Counted from the first letter of the stretch, positions 38,899-48,568 are shown. The stretch is 64,000 nt of DNA from Pseudomonas abietaniphila (GCF_900100795.1 NZ_FNCO01000003.1:434001-498000); one strand, 5' to 3'. The notes: generated by a model not told the origin, from the letters alone. A program made the numbers and translations.

Positions 38899-39933
38899 CT
38901 ACTGCGCCTTGGGTGCGTCGTCCCAGTAGGCTTCGATCTGGGTCTTCAGATCGGTCGGAATCGGGGCGAAGTCCAGTGAGCGGGCTTGTTCCTGGCCGCT
39001 TTCAAGTGTCCAGCGGAAGAAGTCTTGCACCGCCTTCTGGCGGTCGGCGCTCTTCGGTTGCCTGTACAGCACGATGAACGTGGCCGCCGTGATCGGGTAA
39101 GCGTTTTCACCCGGTGCGTTGAGCATCGACAGGTCGAAGTCCTTGGCATTTTTCCAGTCTGCGGTCGCGGCCGCTGCCTGGAACGATTCCGTACTCGGCA
39201 CCACAAAGTTGCCAGCAGCGTTCTGCAAGAGGCCGAAGTTCAAGCCCTGCTGCTTGATGTACGCGTATTCGACGTAGCCGATGGAATTCGGCATCTTCTT
39301 CACGTACGAGGCCACACCTTCGCTGCCTTTGCTGCCAATGCCCACCGGCCATTTGACCGACGTGCCGGCACCCACTTTGCCTTTCCACTCAGCGCTGACT
39401 TTCGACAGGTAACTCGCCCAGTTGAACGTGGTGCCTGAATCGTCGGAGCGATACACCACGTTGATTTTCTGCGCGGGCAGTTTTATGTCCGGGTTAAGCG
39501 CCACCAGCGTCGGGTCGTTCCATTGGGTGATTTTGCCCAGGTAGATATCCGCCAGCACCGGGCCGCTGAATTTGAGGCTGCCGGGCTTGATCGAGGCAAT
39601 GTTGATGACCGGCACCACGCCGCCGATCACCGACGGGAACTGCTGCAAGCCGGACGCCTGAAGATCGCTAGAGCTCATTGGCATGTCGGTCGCCCCGAAG
39701 TCCACGGCGCCTTCCTTGATTTGCGCGATACCGGCCCCCGAGCCGATGCTCTGGTAATTCACTTTCACACCGGTCTTGTGGTCGTAATCGGTCGCCCACT
39801 TGAAAAGCACCGGGTAAATGAAGGTAGAGCCGGCGCCGGTGACTTCTTGCGCAGCGCTGGCGCCGTTCAGCAGCGACAGGTTGAGTGCAATGCCCAGGCC
39901 TGCGGCCAGCATCATTCGGGAAAGCTGAAACAT
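38899..39933 (-). CDS. pstS: PstS-type periplasmic phosphate-binding protein
   Basis: 344 aa from ATG 39933 (MFQLSRMMLAAGLGIALNLS), with AGGAAG upstream and a signal peptide cleaved near GASAA. The frame is open upstream to 40032. PstS features are present: TGAGSTFIYPVLFKWATDY, GSGAGIAQIKEGAVDFGATDMPM and YRSDDSGTTFNW. These contact phosphate. It binds phosphate for the Pst ABC importer, but no pstC, pstA or pstB follows; tRNAs do. It therefore stands alone and may serve a distant permease, act as a second binding protein, or have a signalling role. Confidence 0.9.
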   Translation of the reverse strand: MFQLSRMMLAAGLGIALNLSLLNGASAAQEVTGAGSTFIYPVLFKWATDYDHKTGVKVNYQSIGSGAGIAQIKEGAVDFGATDMPMSSSDLQASGLQQFPSVIGGVVPVINIASIKPGSLKFSGPVLADIYLGKITQWNDPTLVALNPDIKLPAQKINVVYRSDDSGTTFNWASYLSKVSAEWKGKVGAGTSVKWPVGIGSKGSEGVASYVKKMPNSIGYVEYAYIKQQGLNFGLLQNAAGNFVVPSTESFQAAAATADWKNAKDFDLSMLNAPGENAYPITAATFIVLYRQPKSADRQKAVQDFFRWTLESGQEQARSLDFAPIPTDLKTQIEAYWDDAPKAQ

Positions 39934-40005
39934 GGATGACTTCCTGTAATCGAGCGACATCGGGGTGTGATGTCTTAATGGGATCACAGTAATCAGCATG
40001 TTTTT

Positions 40006-40012
40006 ATGACAG
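40006..40012 (-). promoter_or_regulatory. Possible Pho-box half site upstream of pstS
   Basis: CTGTCAT on the minus strand, followed by AAAA, matches the first half of the Pho box (CTGTCAT-N4-CTGTCAT). The second half is poorly conserved. It is 73 bases upstream of the pstS start. Confidence 0.35.
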
Positions 40013-40065
40013 GAAGCGTCAGAGCGATTCATCCACCGCGAATGTGTTCGCTGTCGTCAAAAACT

Positions 40066-40154
40066 GTGGGAGCGAATTCATTCGCGAAAAATTTTCCGGC
40101 CGACAAAAAGATGTGTCGGAACTGCTGGCCAATCGCGAATGAATTCGCTCCCAC
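40066..40154. repeat. REP-type inverted repeat
   Basis: GTGGGAGCGAATTCATTCGC (first 20 bases of a 22-bp arm, 40066-40087) is exactly inverted at 40133-40154. It belongs to the same family as those at 1928 and 48654. Confidence 0.9.
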
Positions 40155-40187
40155 GGGTTTGATGGCTGCGTCGTTGGAGACGAGTGA

Positions 40188-40988
40188 TCAATACGTCCGT
40201 GAGGCCGTCACGGTTTCTTGCGGTTCGCGATAACGCGCCAGGTTTTCCTTGGCGGCCTGGCGCAGCAGGCTGATATCAATGCCCACTGCCACGAACTGGC
40301 AACCCCAACTCATGTAGCGCCTCGCGTCCTCTTCCGCTGGAGCGAGAATGCCGCAGACTTTTCCGGCTGCCAGCGTGGCGTCCACGGCGTGGCGAATCTG
40401 TTTCTGCACCTCGGGGTGCGACGGGTTGCCTATGTGTCCGAGCCCGGTGGACAGGTCCGCAGGGCCGATGAACACTGCGTCGACCCCTTCAACAGCCGCA
40501 ATCGCTTCAACGTTCTCCACGCCCAGGCGCGACTCCACCTGCACGATCAGGCAAAGCGCTTCATGGGCGGTATTCAGGTAATCGGGCACGGCGTCCCAGC
40601 GTGTGGCGCGGGTCAGGCCGCCACCCACCCCGCGAACACCATGGGGCGGGTAGCGCATGGCCTGCACCAGCACGCGGGCCTGTTCGGCGGTTTCCACCAT
40701 TGGCACCATCAAGGTTTGCACGCCGATGTCCAGCAACTGCTTGATCAGCACCGTATCGCCGGTCACCGCACGGACCACCGGCGCGGTGCTGTAAGGCATC
40801 ACGGCCTGCAACTGCGACAGAATACTCGGCACGGTGTTGGGCGCGTGTTCGCCGTCGATCAGCATCCAGTCGTAACCCAGGCCCGCGACGATTTCCGAGG
40901 CATACCCGGTGGCAAAACCGGCCCAGATGCCGTATTGCGGCTCGCGTTTGGCCAAGGCGGCCTTGAACGCGTTGTGAGGCATTTTCAT
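40188..40988 (-). CDS. rhmA: 2-keto-3-deoxy-L-rhamnonate aldolase (HpcH/HpaI family)
   Basis: 266 aa, the length of E. coli RhmA (YfaU). Class II pyruvate aldolase motifs are seen: LIDGEHAPN, VQVESRLGVEN (metal-ligand Glu) and IGPADLSTG (metal-ligand Asp). The reaction splits 2-keto-3-deoxy-L-rhamnonate into pyruvate and lactaldehyde. Sequence alone cannot separate it from 4-hydroxy-2-oxoheptanedioate aldolase (HpcH). The neighbouring L-rhamnonate dehydratase decides the name. It is the last gene of the leftward rhmT-rhmD-rhmA operon. Confidence 0.85.
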   Translation of the reverse strand: MKMPHNAFKAALAKREPQYGIWAGFATGYASEIVAGLGYDWMLIDGEHAPNTVPSILSQLQAVMPYSTAPVVRAVTGDTVLIKQLLDIGVQTLMVPMVETAEQARVLVQAMRYPPHGVRGVGGGLTRATRWDAVPDYLNTAHEALCLIVQVESRLGVENVEAIAAVEGVDAVFIGPADLSTGLGHIGNPSHPEVQKQIRHAVDATLAAGKVCGILAPAEEDARRYMSWGCQFVAVGIDISLLRQAAKENLARYREPQETVTASRTY

Positions 40989-41023
40989 TCGGGGGCTCCT
41001 TTCAGGTGCATGTCAGGTGCGTG

Positions 41024-42208
41024 TCAGTGCGTGTAAGGGCGGTGCAATGAGCACTCGGGGTTGAGCGTCACGCCAAAGCCCGGCTTGTCCAGTCTAGACA
41101 ATCGCATGCGACCATTTTCCGGCACAGGCTCGCCCAGCAGCTGTGGATGGAACATCGGCACGACCTCGTCGGCCTTTGGCGCCATCATCAGAAACTCTGC
41201 GAACGGGCTGTTGGTGCGCGTGGCCACGAAGTGGTAGCTGTAAACGGACGACCCGTGGGGCACGACCAGTGTGTTGTGGGCGTCGGCCAGTGCGGAGATC
41301 TTGATCAGTTCAGTGATACCGCCGCACCAGCCAACGTCCGGCTGGATGATGTCGCAGCAGCCCATTTCCAGCAGCATGCGGAACCCCCAACGGGTGGCTT
41401 CGTGCTCGCCCGTGGTGACCAGCATGCCTTTGGGGACGTTTCTGCGCAGGTCGGCATAGCCCCAGTAATCGTCGGGGGACAACGCTTCTTCGATCCACTT
41501 CAAGCCAAATTCCTGAGCCCCGTGGGCGAGCTTGGTGGCGTAGTTCAAATCCAGGCTCATCCAGCAGTCGAGCATCAGCCAGAAGTCCTTGCCGACGCGC
41601 TCGCGCATCACCGCGAGCTCTTCGAGGTTCTTGCGCAGGCCTTCTTCGCCTTCGGACGGGCTGTGATGGAGCGGGAGTTTGCCACCGATGAAGCCCATTT
41701 TCTGTGCCAGATCCGGACGTGCGCCCGTGGCGTAAAACTGCAACTCGTCACGAACGGCGCCGCCGAGCAGTTGGTGCACCGGCTCCTGACGCACTTTGCC
41801 GAGCAGGTCCCAGAGCGCCAGGTCGATGCCCGAGATGGTGTTGATCACCAGCCCTTTGCGACCGTAGTACTGGGAAGACAAGTACATCTGGTCCCAGATT
41901 TTCTCGATTTCGGTGACCTTCGCCCCTTCGAGAAAACGCGCCAGGTGCTTCTCGACGATGTACGCCGCAGGCTCGCCACCTGTCGTCACTGCAAAGCCGA
42001 CGTTGCCTGCCGAGTCTTCGATTTCCACCACCAGCGTGCCGAGCACGTTAATGCCGAAGCTGCGACGGCTCTGGCGGTATTCCGGGTATTTGCTCATCGG
42101 TGTCGCGATGTGGTCGTCGATCCAGTGGCCATCGCCCTGATCGTGATAGTCGGCACCGCCGCCCCGCAGAACGAAAGCGCGGACGTGCTTGATGGTTGGC
42201 GTGCTCAT
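41024..42208 (-). CDS. rhmD: L-rhamnonate dehydratase
   Basis: 394 aa, mandelate-racemase branch of the enolase superfamily. It matches E. coli RhmD (YfaW) closely: [45 protein letters not shown] and MGFIGGK. Metal ligands are in LMLDCWMS (Asp), KWIEEAL (Glu) and TTGEHEA (Glu), and the catalytic His is in [10 protein letters not shown]. It dehydrates L-rhamnonate to 2-keto-3-deoxy-L-rhamnonate. The C-terminal [11 protein letters not shown] is typical. Start [14 protein letters not shown] is behind GGAGGA. It lies 32 bases after rhmT. Confidence 0.94.
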   Translation of the reverse strand: MSTPTIKHVRAFVLRGGGADYHDQGDGHWIDDHIATPMSKYPEYRQSRRSFGINVLGTLVVEIEDSAGNVGFAVTTGGEPAAYIVEKHLARFLEGAKVTEIEKIWDQMYLSSQYYGRKGLVINTISGIDLALWDLLGKVRQEPVHQLLGGAVRDELQFYATGARPDLAQKMGFIGGKLPLHHSPSEGEEGLRKNLEELAVMRERVGKDFWLMLDCWMSLDLNYATKLAHGAQEFGLKWIEEALSPDDYWGYADLRRNVPKGMLVTTGEHEATRWGFRMLLEMGCCDIIQPDVGWCGGITELIKISALADAHNTLVVPHGSSVYSYHFVATRTNSPFAEFLMMAPKADEVVPMFHPQLLGEPVPENGRMRLSRLDKPGFGVTLNPECSLHRPYTH

Positions 42209-42239
42209 GGAGGACTCCTGTGATTGCGGTGAATGACGA

Positions 42240-43538
42240 TCAGTGTTGATAAGTGGGCAGCTTGTGCGCCGTGCCCGATTTGGGAGGCCGGATACCCATG
42301 ATCAGTGCCGCGGCGATCAGCGTGGTCACTGACAGCAGATAGAGGCCCGCAGCCGGTGTCTGAAACGCGCCTTCGGCCCAGTTCTTGAGGATCGGTGCGA
42401 TAAAGCCGCCCAGCGCACCGAATGAGTTGATCAGCGCAATGGCGCCTGCCGCCGCGCTGCCGGCCAGGAAACTCCCTGGGAAGGTCCAGAACACCGGTTG
42501 CACGGCGATGAAGCCGGACGCTGCGAAACACAGGGCGAGAATGGCCAGCAGAGGATTGGCGAACGTGACCGACGCGGCAATGCCCAGCCCGGAGACCACC
42601 AGCGTCAGCGCGGCGACCAGACGGCGCTGGCCGGTGCGGTCGGCGATCGCCGGGACGCGCCAGGCGGCAATCAGCGCGCAGACCCACGGAATGGCGCTCA
42701 CGAGTCCGACCATGAAGCCAACCTTGCTGCCCATCAACCCGGCGACCTGCGAGGGCAGATAAAACACCACGCCGTAGACACTGGCCTGAATCAGCAGGTA
42801 GATCGCACACAGGTACAGCACAGCCGGTTGGCACATGGCCTTGAGCACGCTGCCGTGGCCCTGTTTCTGACTGTCTTCGGCGTCGAGCACCGCTTGTAGC
42901 TGCTGGCGCTCTTCAGTTCTCAGCCACTTGGCGTCCGCAGGGCGGTTGTCCAGATAGAAATACGCCCAGACGCCCACGGCCGTCGCCATCAGCCCCTCTA
43001 CCGCGAACAGCCACTGCCAGCCATGGCTACCGAGCACGCCGTCCAGTTCCAGCAACAAACCCGAGAGCGGGCTGCCGAAGATGAACGCCAGTGGCGCGCC
43101 GAAGTAAAAGAAGCCCATGGCCCGTCCGCGCGATGCCTGAGGAAACCAGTAGGTGAGATAGAGAATGACGCCGGGGAAGAAGCCGGCTTCGGCCACGCCC
43201 AACAAGAATCGCAACACGTAGAAGGTGGTTTCGTTGTGGGCGAAAACCATCGCCGCCGACACCAGCCCCCAGGTCACCATGATTCGGCACATCCAGAGTT
43301 TGGCGCCGACCTTGTGCAGCATCAGGTTGCTCGGCACTTCCAACAGCGCATAACCGGCGAAGAACACACCCGCGCCGAAGGCAAACGCGGTGTCGCTGAT
43401 GCCGGTGTCCGCCTGGAACGCCTGTTTGGCGAAGCCGACGTTGGCGCGGTCGAGAAAGGCCATGATGTACATCAACAGGAGGAAGGGCAGCAGGCGCCAT
43501 GAAACCTTGGCCAGCAAGGACGCGGGGAGTGTGTTCAC
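42240..43538 (-). CDS. rhmT: L-rhamnonate transporter RhmT (MFS, anion:cation symporter family)
   Basis: 432 aa with about 12 membrane segments. The N-terminal [21 protein letters not shown] is the signature of the anion:cation symporter (ACS) branch of MFS used for sugar acids. It is first in the operon and next to rhmD and rhmA, so L-rhamnonate uptake is inferred by context, as for E. coli YfaV. The product could carry a related sugar acid. Expression likely depends on the divergent LysR regulator. Confidence 0.82.
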   Translation of the reverse strand: MNTLPASLLAKVSWRLLPFLLLMYIMAFLDRANVGFAKQAFQADTGISDTAFAFGAGVFFAGYALLEVPSNLMLHKVGAKLWMCRIMVTWGLVSAAMVFAHNETTFYVLRFLLGVAEAGFFPGVILYLTYWFPQASRGRAMGFFYFGAPLAFIFGSPLSGLLLELDGVLGSHGWQWLFAVEGLMATAVGVWAYFYLDNRPADAKWLRTEERQQLQAVLDAEDSQKQGHGSVLKAMCQPAVLYLCAIYLLIQASVYGVVFYLPSQVAGLMGSKVGFMVGLVSAIPWVCALIAAWRVPAIADRTGQRRLVAALTLVVSGLGIAASVTFANPLLAILALCFAASGFIAVQPVFWTFPGSFLAGSAAAGAIALINSFGALGGFIAPILKNWAEGAFQTPAAGLYLLSVTTLIAAALIMGIRPPKSGTAHKLPTYQH

Positions 43539-43627
43539 GACAGTTTCCTTTTTGGAATTATTTGACTGCGTACGACCGTGACTCTACTGCTGCGAAACGA
43601 TGCGCGACCAATCGTTTTTAGCTTAGG

Positions 43628-43650
43628 ATCGATACCCTCACGGTATCGAT
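43628..43650. promoter_or_regulatory. LysR-type operator between rhmT and its regulator
   Basis: ATCGATACC (43628-43636) and GGTATCGAT (43642-43650) form a 9-bp perfect palindrome, containing ATAC-N7-GTAT, the T-N11-A motif bound by LysR regulators. It lies 17 bases upstream of the regulator start. Confidence 0.8.
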
Positions 43651-43666
43651 AACAGGACACTCATCC

Positions 43667-44623
43667 ATGCCCGACAACAGCGCACCCCAGCATCTGTTCA
43701 GTCGTTTGCGCTACAAGCATCTGCAGATGTTGGTGGTGCTGGGTTCCAGCCTGAACCTTCATCGCGCCTCAATGAACATGCACATGTCGCAGCCGGCCGC
43801 GACCCGAATGCTGCATGAGATCGAAGACATGTTTGGCTGCGAGTTGTTCGAGCGACTGCCGCGTGGCATGCGTCCGACCGCGCTGGGCAAAGAGTTGTTG
43901 CGATTTGCCGAGTCGGCGTTGAGCGGGCTGGACCGCTGTGCGGCGGACATGCAGGCGCGGTTGCACGGTGGATACGGGTATCTGGCCATCGGCACGATCA
44001 TGGGCGCAGCGCCGGACCTGGTCATGAACGCGGTGGCCGAGATCAAGACGCTCAACCCGCAGCTGCGCATCCGCATCATGGGCGACACCAGCGACCAGGT
44101 GATTCAGTTGCTGGAGCAGGGACGCATTGATCTGGCGATCGCGCGGCGCAACGCGGCTACCGACCGCGAGCATTATGCCTTCGAGCCGCTGGGCAACGAG
44201 CAACTGATGGTCGTCGTGCATCAAGGCCATCCATTGGCCCGGCGGCGCAAGCTGGACTGGGCCGAGCTGGTCAGTGACTGGCCATGGATCCTGCAACCCG
44301 AGAGCAGCCCAGCGCGTATCGCGTTCGATCAGGCGCTGGAGCGACTGGCCCTGCCAGCGCCCGCAGACATCATCGAGTGCAGCTCGGTGTACTCCATGCA
44401 GCAATTGGTGCAACTGACCGATGCGATCATGGTGCTGTCAGCCTCCGCACTGCGTGATTATTTGAAGATGGGGTTGGTCAAGGCGTTGCCGGTCAGGATC
44501 GAGGAGCGGATGGCACCGTTCGGGTTGCTGACGCGTAAGGGCGAAGCGGCGAGTCGTGAGCTTGTGCAGTTCATCGAGTTACTGCGGCGCAGGGCGGCCG
44601 AGCAAGCGTTCGCAGCGAACTGA
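43667..44623 (+). CDS. LysR-family regulator, probable control of rhm genes
   Basis: 318 aa. An N-terminal winged HTH (about residues 14-75: LRYKHLQMLVVLGSSLNLHR, MSQPAATRMLHEIEDMFG) is followed by a periplasmic-binding-like effector domain. It resembles GbpR-type regulators of sugar-acid or aromatic genes. It is divergent from rhmT with the palindrome above between them, so it probably regulates the operon with L-rhamnonate or its keto-deoxy product as effector. E. coli uses an IclR-type regulator (YfaX) instead. Confidence 0.88.
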   Translation: MPDNSAPQHLFSRLRYKHLQMLVVLGSSLNLHRASMNMHMSQPAATRMLHEIEDMFGCELFERLPRGMRPTALGKELLRFAESALSGLDRCAADMQARLHGGYGYLAIGTIMGAAPDLVMNAVAEIKTLNPQLRIRIMGDTSDQVIQLLEQGRIDLAIARRNAATDREHYAFEPLGNEQLMVVVHQGHPLARRRKLDWAELVSDWPWILQPESSPARIAFDQALERLALPAPADIIECSSVYSMQQLVQLTDAIMVLSASALRDYLKMGLVKALPVRIEERMAPFGLLTRKGEAASRELVQFIELLRRRAAEQAFAAN

Positions 44624-44703
44624 CCGTCAATGCCAGTGCGCGGGTGCGCATTGGCGACACCCGGTATAGACTCCAGACAGTCTTTTCAGGATCGGCCGGT
44701 ATT

Positions 44704-46104
44704 ATGAAAGCGCCCATTCCGCCCTATGAAAAAGAGCGCCTTCAGGCGCTGCACGAGCTCGATATCCTCGACACACCGGCCGAAGCCTCGCTCGACCGGA
44801 TCACCCGGCTGGTGGCACGCGTGCTCAATGTGCCCATCGCATTGGTGTCGCTGGTGGATGAAGACCGGCAGTGGTTCAAGTCCCGCACAGGCCTTGAGAC
44901 CAGTGAAACGCCAAGAGAAATGGCCTTCTGCGCCCATGCCATTTTGCAAACCACGCCCCTGGTCGTACCGGACGCTGAGCAAGATGAGCGCTTTAGCGAC
45001 AACCCGCTCGTCACCGGCGCGCCTCATTTTCGTTTCTATGCCGGTGTGCCGATCCGCACCAGCAAGGGTTTCGCTGTCGGGACGTTGTGCGCCATCGACG
45101 AACGCCCTCGCGAGCTGACTCAGGAGGAAATGGACATCCTGCGCGATCTGGCCGATGTGGTCAGCCGAGAGGTCCAGCTGCGCGAGAACCTGATGCTGGC
45201 GCGGATGCAGAGAAACCGCTCCGACGCCTTGTTCAGGGCGAGCGAAGCGGGGTATCGGTCGATGTTCGAGCTGGCCTCGGTGGGCATCGCACTGGTGGCC
45301 CCGGATGGCGGTTGGCTCAGCGTCAACACGGCCCTTTGCGACATCCTTGGCTACACACCTGACGAGCTGAAGATTCTGACCTTTCAGGACATCACCCATC
45401 CTGAGGATCTGAACACCGACATGGAGCTACTGCGCCAACTGATCGCTAACGAGATCGATCGTTATCAGATGGAAAAGCGCTACGTGCGCAAGGACGGCAG
45501 TGCGGTGTGGGTGAACCTCAGTGTCACCAAGAAACTGTCCGAAGAGGGTGATCTTGAATATTTCATCTCGATCATCCAGAACATTCAGGCACGCAAAGAG
45601 CTGGAGCAGGAGGCGCGGCATGATGCGCTGACGGGGCTTTATAACCGTCGGGCACTGGACGCCATGTTGCCCATCGCTCAGGCGCGCGCTGATCGTTCAA
45701 TGTTGCAAATGGCGCTGATGTTCATCGATCTGGATGGCTTCAAGGGCATTAACGACACCTATGGGCATGACGCAGGTGACGACCTGCTACGGACGATTTC
45801 TGCACGCCTGCAAAGCAGTATCCGGCGAACCGACAGCCTCGTTCGGCTGGCGGGCGACGAGTTCATCGTGGTGCTGGAAGGCATTGTGCCGGGCGTCGAC
45901 GAAGCGCGCGAGGTGGCGAAAAAGCTGCTGGCGGCGGTTGCCGAGCCGATCATCATCAAGGGCGAGGTGATCCGAACCAACGCAAGCGTAGGTTTCTCCC
46001 TGTATGAGCCAGGCTCCGGCAAGGCACCGGATGAACTGATGCGCGAAGCCGACCGCTGGATGTACAAGGCCAAGCACATGGGCAAAGGGCGCGTGATGCC
46101 TTAG
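44704..46104 (+). CDS. Diguanylate cyclase with GAF and PAS domains
   Basis: 466 aa from ATG 44704 (MKAPIPPYEKERLQALHELD). A GAF domain (about 20-155: REMAFCAHAIL, GVPIRTSKGFAVGTLCAID) is followed by a PAS domain (about 175-290: FELASVGIALVAPDGGWLSVN) and a GGDEF domain (about 300-466). The active-site motif is AGDEF (RLAGDEFIVVLEG). An RRTD I-site five residues before it would allow c-di-GMP feedback. There is no membrane segment, so it senses a cytoplasmic signal. It makes c-di-GMP if AGDEF is active. Confidence 0.92.
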   Translation: MKAPIPPYEKERLQALHELDILDTPAEASLDRITRLVARVLNVPIALVSLVDEDRQWFKSRTGLETSETPREMAFCAHAILQTTPLVVPDAEQDERFSDNPLVTGAPHFRFYAGVPIRTSKGFAVGTLCAIDERPRELTQEEMDILRDLADVVSREVQLRENLMLARMQRNRSDALFRASEAGYRSMFELASVGIALVAPDGGWLSVNTALCDILGYTPDELKILTFQDITHPEDLNTDMELLRQLIANEIDRYQMEKRYVRKDGSAVWVNLSVTKKLSEEGDLEYFISIIQNIQARKELEQEARHDALTGLYNRRALDAMLPIAQARADRSMLQMALMFIDLDGFKGINDTYGHDAGDDLLRTISARLQSSIRRTDSLVRLAGDEFIVVLEGIVPGVDEAREVAKKLLAAVAEPIIIKGEVIRTNASVGFSLYEPGSGKAPDELMREADRWMYKAKHMGKGRVMP

Positions 46105-46122
46105 CTGGCATATAACCTGTTT

Positions 46123-46231
46123 GATCGTTCCCACGCGGAGCGTGGTAATGCCGCCCTGAACGCTCCGCGTCCTGCTTCGATTGACGCAGAGCGTCAGGGG
46201 ATGCATTCCCACGCGGAGCGGGGGAACAATC
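46123..46231. repeat. Intergenic repeat with GTTCCCACGCGGAGCG arms
   Basis: GATCGTTCCCACGCGGAGCG opens the element and TCCCACGCGGAGCGGGGGAA near its end pairs partly, with an inner CGCTCCGCGTC / GACGC stem. This is a known dispersed Pseudomonas repeat type, but I saw no second copy in the window. Confidence 0.75.
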
Positions 46232-46257
46232 AATTAAGGCGCGGCAGGCCGTGAACC

Positions 46258-47556
46258 TTAGTGCAGCTTCATCCTTGGCTCTGTCCCTCGCCCAATCCGG
46301 CTGCCGAGCATCAGCATCAGCGTGCGGAACGTGCCGTACAGCGCCATCTGGTGCATGCGGTACAGCGACACGTAGAACATCCGCGCCAGCCAGCCTTCGA
46401 GCATGACGCTGCCGGTCAGGTTACCCATCAGGTTGCCCACCGCCGAGAACTTCGACAGCGAAATCAGCGAGCCGTAGTCCTTGTAGCTGTATTCCGGCAG
46501 ATCACCGCCTTCGATACGCAGTTTCAGGGACTTCACCAGCAACGACGCCTGTTGATGCGCCGCTTGAGCCCGTGGCGGAACGTTGCGGTCGGTGCCTTTC
46601 TGCGGGCAGGCCGCGCAATCGCCGAACGCGAAGATGTTGTCGTCACGGGTGGTCTGCAGCGTTGGACGTACCTGAAGCTGATTGATGCGGTTGGTTTCCA
46701 GTCCGGCGATGCCTTCCAGAAACGCCGGCGCGCGAATGCCCGCCGCCCAGACTTTCAGCGTCGCCGGGATCATCTGGCCTGTCGCCGTGACCAGGCCTTC
46801 AGCCGTCACTTCACTCACTGCCGAGTGGGTCAGCACGGTAACGCCCAGTTTTTCCAGCGTCTTGTGAACAGGTCCGCCAATGCGCTCCGGCAGGGCAGGC
46901 AGTACGCGCGGACCGGCTTCGATCACCGTGATGCGCAGGTTTTCGGGTTTGATCTGGCCCAAGCCATACGCCGCCAGCTCATGCGCGGCGTTATGCAGTT
47001 CAGCCGCCAGCTCGACGCCTGTAGCGCCTGCGCCGACGATGGCCACGTTGATTTCTTCCGTCGCTGCCAACTCACTGGCATGGGCGCGCAGGTAGCGATT
47101 GAGCAACTGTTGATGGAAACGTTCTGCCTGCTTGCGCGTATCGAGAAACAGGCAGTGTTCAGCCGCACCTTTGGTGCCGAAATCATTGGTGGTGCTGCCG
47201 ACGGAAATCACCAGCGTGTCGTAATCCAGGCTGCGTGCCGGGACCAGTTCGTCGCCGTTTTCATCCTGCGTGGCGCCGAGATGGATCTGCTTGTTCTCGC
47301 GATCCAGCCCGGTCATGCGACCCAACTGAAACTGGAAATGATTCCACTTGGCCTGAGCCACGTAGTTCAGCTCGTCCTCGTAGGAGTTGAGCGAACCGGC
47401 GGCCACTTCGTGCAGCAAGGGTTTCCAGATGTGAGTCAGATTGGCGTCCACCAGCGTGACGCTGGCCGTGCCTTTCTTGCCCAGGGTTTTACCCAGGCGG
47501 GTAGCCAGCTCCAGACCACCAGCGCCTCCGCCGACGATCACGATACGATGAGTCAT
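46258..47556 (-). CDS. ndh: Type II NADH dehydrogenase
   Basis: 432 aa FAD enzyme with two dinucleotide folds: VGGGAGGLELATRLGK (FAD, about residues 7-22) and VGAGATGVELAAEL (NADH, about 168-182). A C-terminal amphipathic stretch (MLEGWLARMFYVSLYRMHQM) can hold it to the inner membrane. It moves electrons from NADH to ubiquinone without proton pumping. Conserved FGDCAA and IRAPAF are intact. Its order before the DUF3094 and DUF1780 genes matches P. aeruginosa. Confidence 0.95.
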   Translation of the reverse strand: MTHRIVIVGGGAGGLELATRLGKTLGKKGTASVTLVDANLTHIWKPLLHEVAAGSLNSYEDELNYVAQAKWNHFQFQLGRMTGLDRENKQIHLGATQDENGDELVPARSLDYDTLVISVGSTTNDFGTKGAAEHCLFLDTRKQAERFHQQLLNRYLRAHASELAATEEINVAIVGAGATGVELAAELHNAAHELAAYGLGQIKPENLRITVIEAGPRVLPALPERIGGPVHKTLEKLGVTVLTHSAVSEVTAEGLVTATGQMIPATLKVWAAGIRAPAFLEGIAGLETNRINQLQVRPTLQTTRDDNIFAFGDCAACPQKGTDRNVPPRAQAAHQQASLLVKSLKLRIEGGDLPEYSYKDYGSLISLSKFSAVGNLMGNLTGSVMLEGWLARMFYVSLYRMHQMALYGTFRTLMLMLGSRIGRGTEPRMKLH

Positions 47557-47619
47557 GGGGATATCTCATAAGGCTTAAGGAATTCTCTTTTGGCTCTATC
47601 CGAGCGAGCGCCAGGCAGC

Positions 47620-47793
47620 TCATAGCGTCAGATAGCTCAATAAACGGCTCAGCAGACCGAGTCCGATCACCACGACCAGAACCACCACAAGGAGCAGCCA
47701 GGGCCTGAAGGGCCGGCGCTCGACTTGATGCTGCGGTGCGCGAAGGTACTCTTCGACACGCTTTTGGTCTTCGGGGTTCAGGCGGCTGGTCAT
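47620..47793 (-). CDS. DUF3094-type small membrane protein, 57 aa
   Basis: A gene of 57 codons starting MTSRLNPEDQKRVEEYLRAP, then one hydrophobic segment PWLLLVVVLVVVIGLGLL and a short basic end. GAGG lies 7 bases before the ATG. The N-terminal NPEDQKRVEEYL pattern fits the DUF3094 family of Pseudomonas, of unknown function, as I recall it. It lies upstream of ndh on the same strand and may be co-transcribed. Confidence 0.8.
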   Translation of the reverse strand: MTSRLNPEDQKRVEEYLRAPQHQVERRPFRPWLLLVVVLVVVIGLGLLSRLLSYLTL

Positions 47794-47938
47794 ATAAGCC
47801 TCGTCATGAACAATGACCGGCGTCAGGCGACGACGGAGGTTGATGCGTTAACGTCGTTGACGACAGGCTCCGGCGATTCGGTACAGCCAATGCCTGCGTG
47901 CGATGTCGCTTTGTAACATCCGGCCATCGATTGCGCCA

Positions 47939-48568
47939 TCACAGGCTGATCCCCACATCGAACACCACGCTGCGCCCCAGGTTTGTGCGCAGAAAATCCG
48001 GCGCATCAGGGTGCGCGAACAGCACACGGGCGAACGTAGGGCCCACCAGAGACAGCGACCGCCAGCCTTGACGCAAGTATTCGGTCGGCGGGGGGAAGTG
48101 GCTGTTGAGGTCCAGCACTTCGCGTTTGAGGCTGGCGAAGGCGATGATGTCCAGCTCGCCCAGGTCCAGCCCGCGTTCCTTGTAGTTGTGGGCTTTCTTG
48201 CGCAGCGTCGGCGCCAGGCGACGCAGCAGCTCTGCGGCCGGAATGCGCTTGGGCTTGGCTTCGCGCCGGACCAACTGGCTCAAGGAAAACGCACTGCGCC
48301 TGCGCTGCAGTTCTTCACGCCATTCATCGTTGAGGCGCCGGCCTTCGTCGAGCACGAAGAACACCTCAAAACACGCATCGCGAAACAGCACGTCCGGCGG
48401 CTCTTGCCCGGCGGGCAGAAACTCGTCGGTGCGATGAGGGATGTTCAGGCCTTGCAGCAAACGCTGGCACACCCACCGTTCGCGCTCCCATTTGCGCGCG
48501 TTGGACAGGAATGCATTGGCTTGCTCGGCCTGGATCGTCAGCAGACGTAAGTAGTCGGAGTCATCCAT
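47939..48568 (-). CDS. DUF1780 family protein, 209 aa
   Basis: 209 aa from ATG 48568 (MDDSDYLRLLTIQAEQANAF). The frame extends upstream to 48697 through the REP, which is not likely coding. No membrane segment occurs. The pattern DYLRLLTIQAEQANAFLSN, FRDACFEVFFVLDEGRRLND and SFAxxLREV-like core fits DUF1780, a Pseudomonas family of unknown function I recall with an endonuclease-like fold. Its order next to ndh and DUF3094 supports this. Confidence 0.75.
   Translation of the reverse strand: MDDSDYLRLLTIQAEQANAFLSNARKWERERWVCQRLLQGLNIPHRTDEFLPAGQEPPDVLFRDACFEVFFVLDEGRRLNDEWREELQRRRSAFSLSQLVRREAKPKRIPAAELLRRLAPTLRKKAHNYKERGLDLGELDIIAFASLKREVLDLNSHFPPPTEYLRQGWRSLSLVGPTFARVLFAHPDAPDFLRTNLGRSVVFDVGISL

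Noticed and set aside
46261..47571. A 436-codon frame antisense to ndh
   Set aside because: ndh has both dinucleotide motifs; the opposite frame has none.
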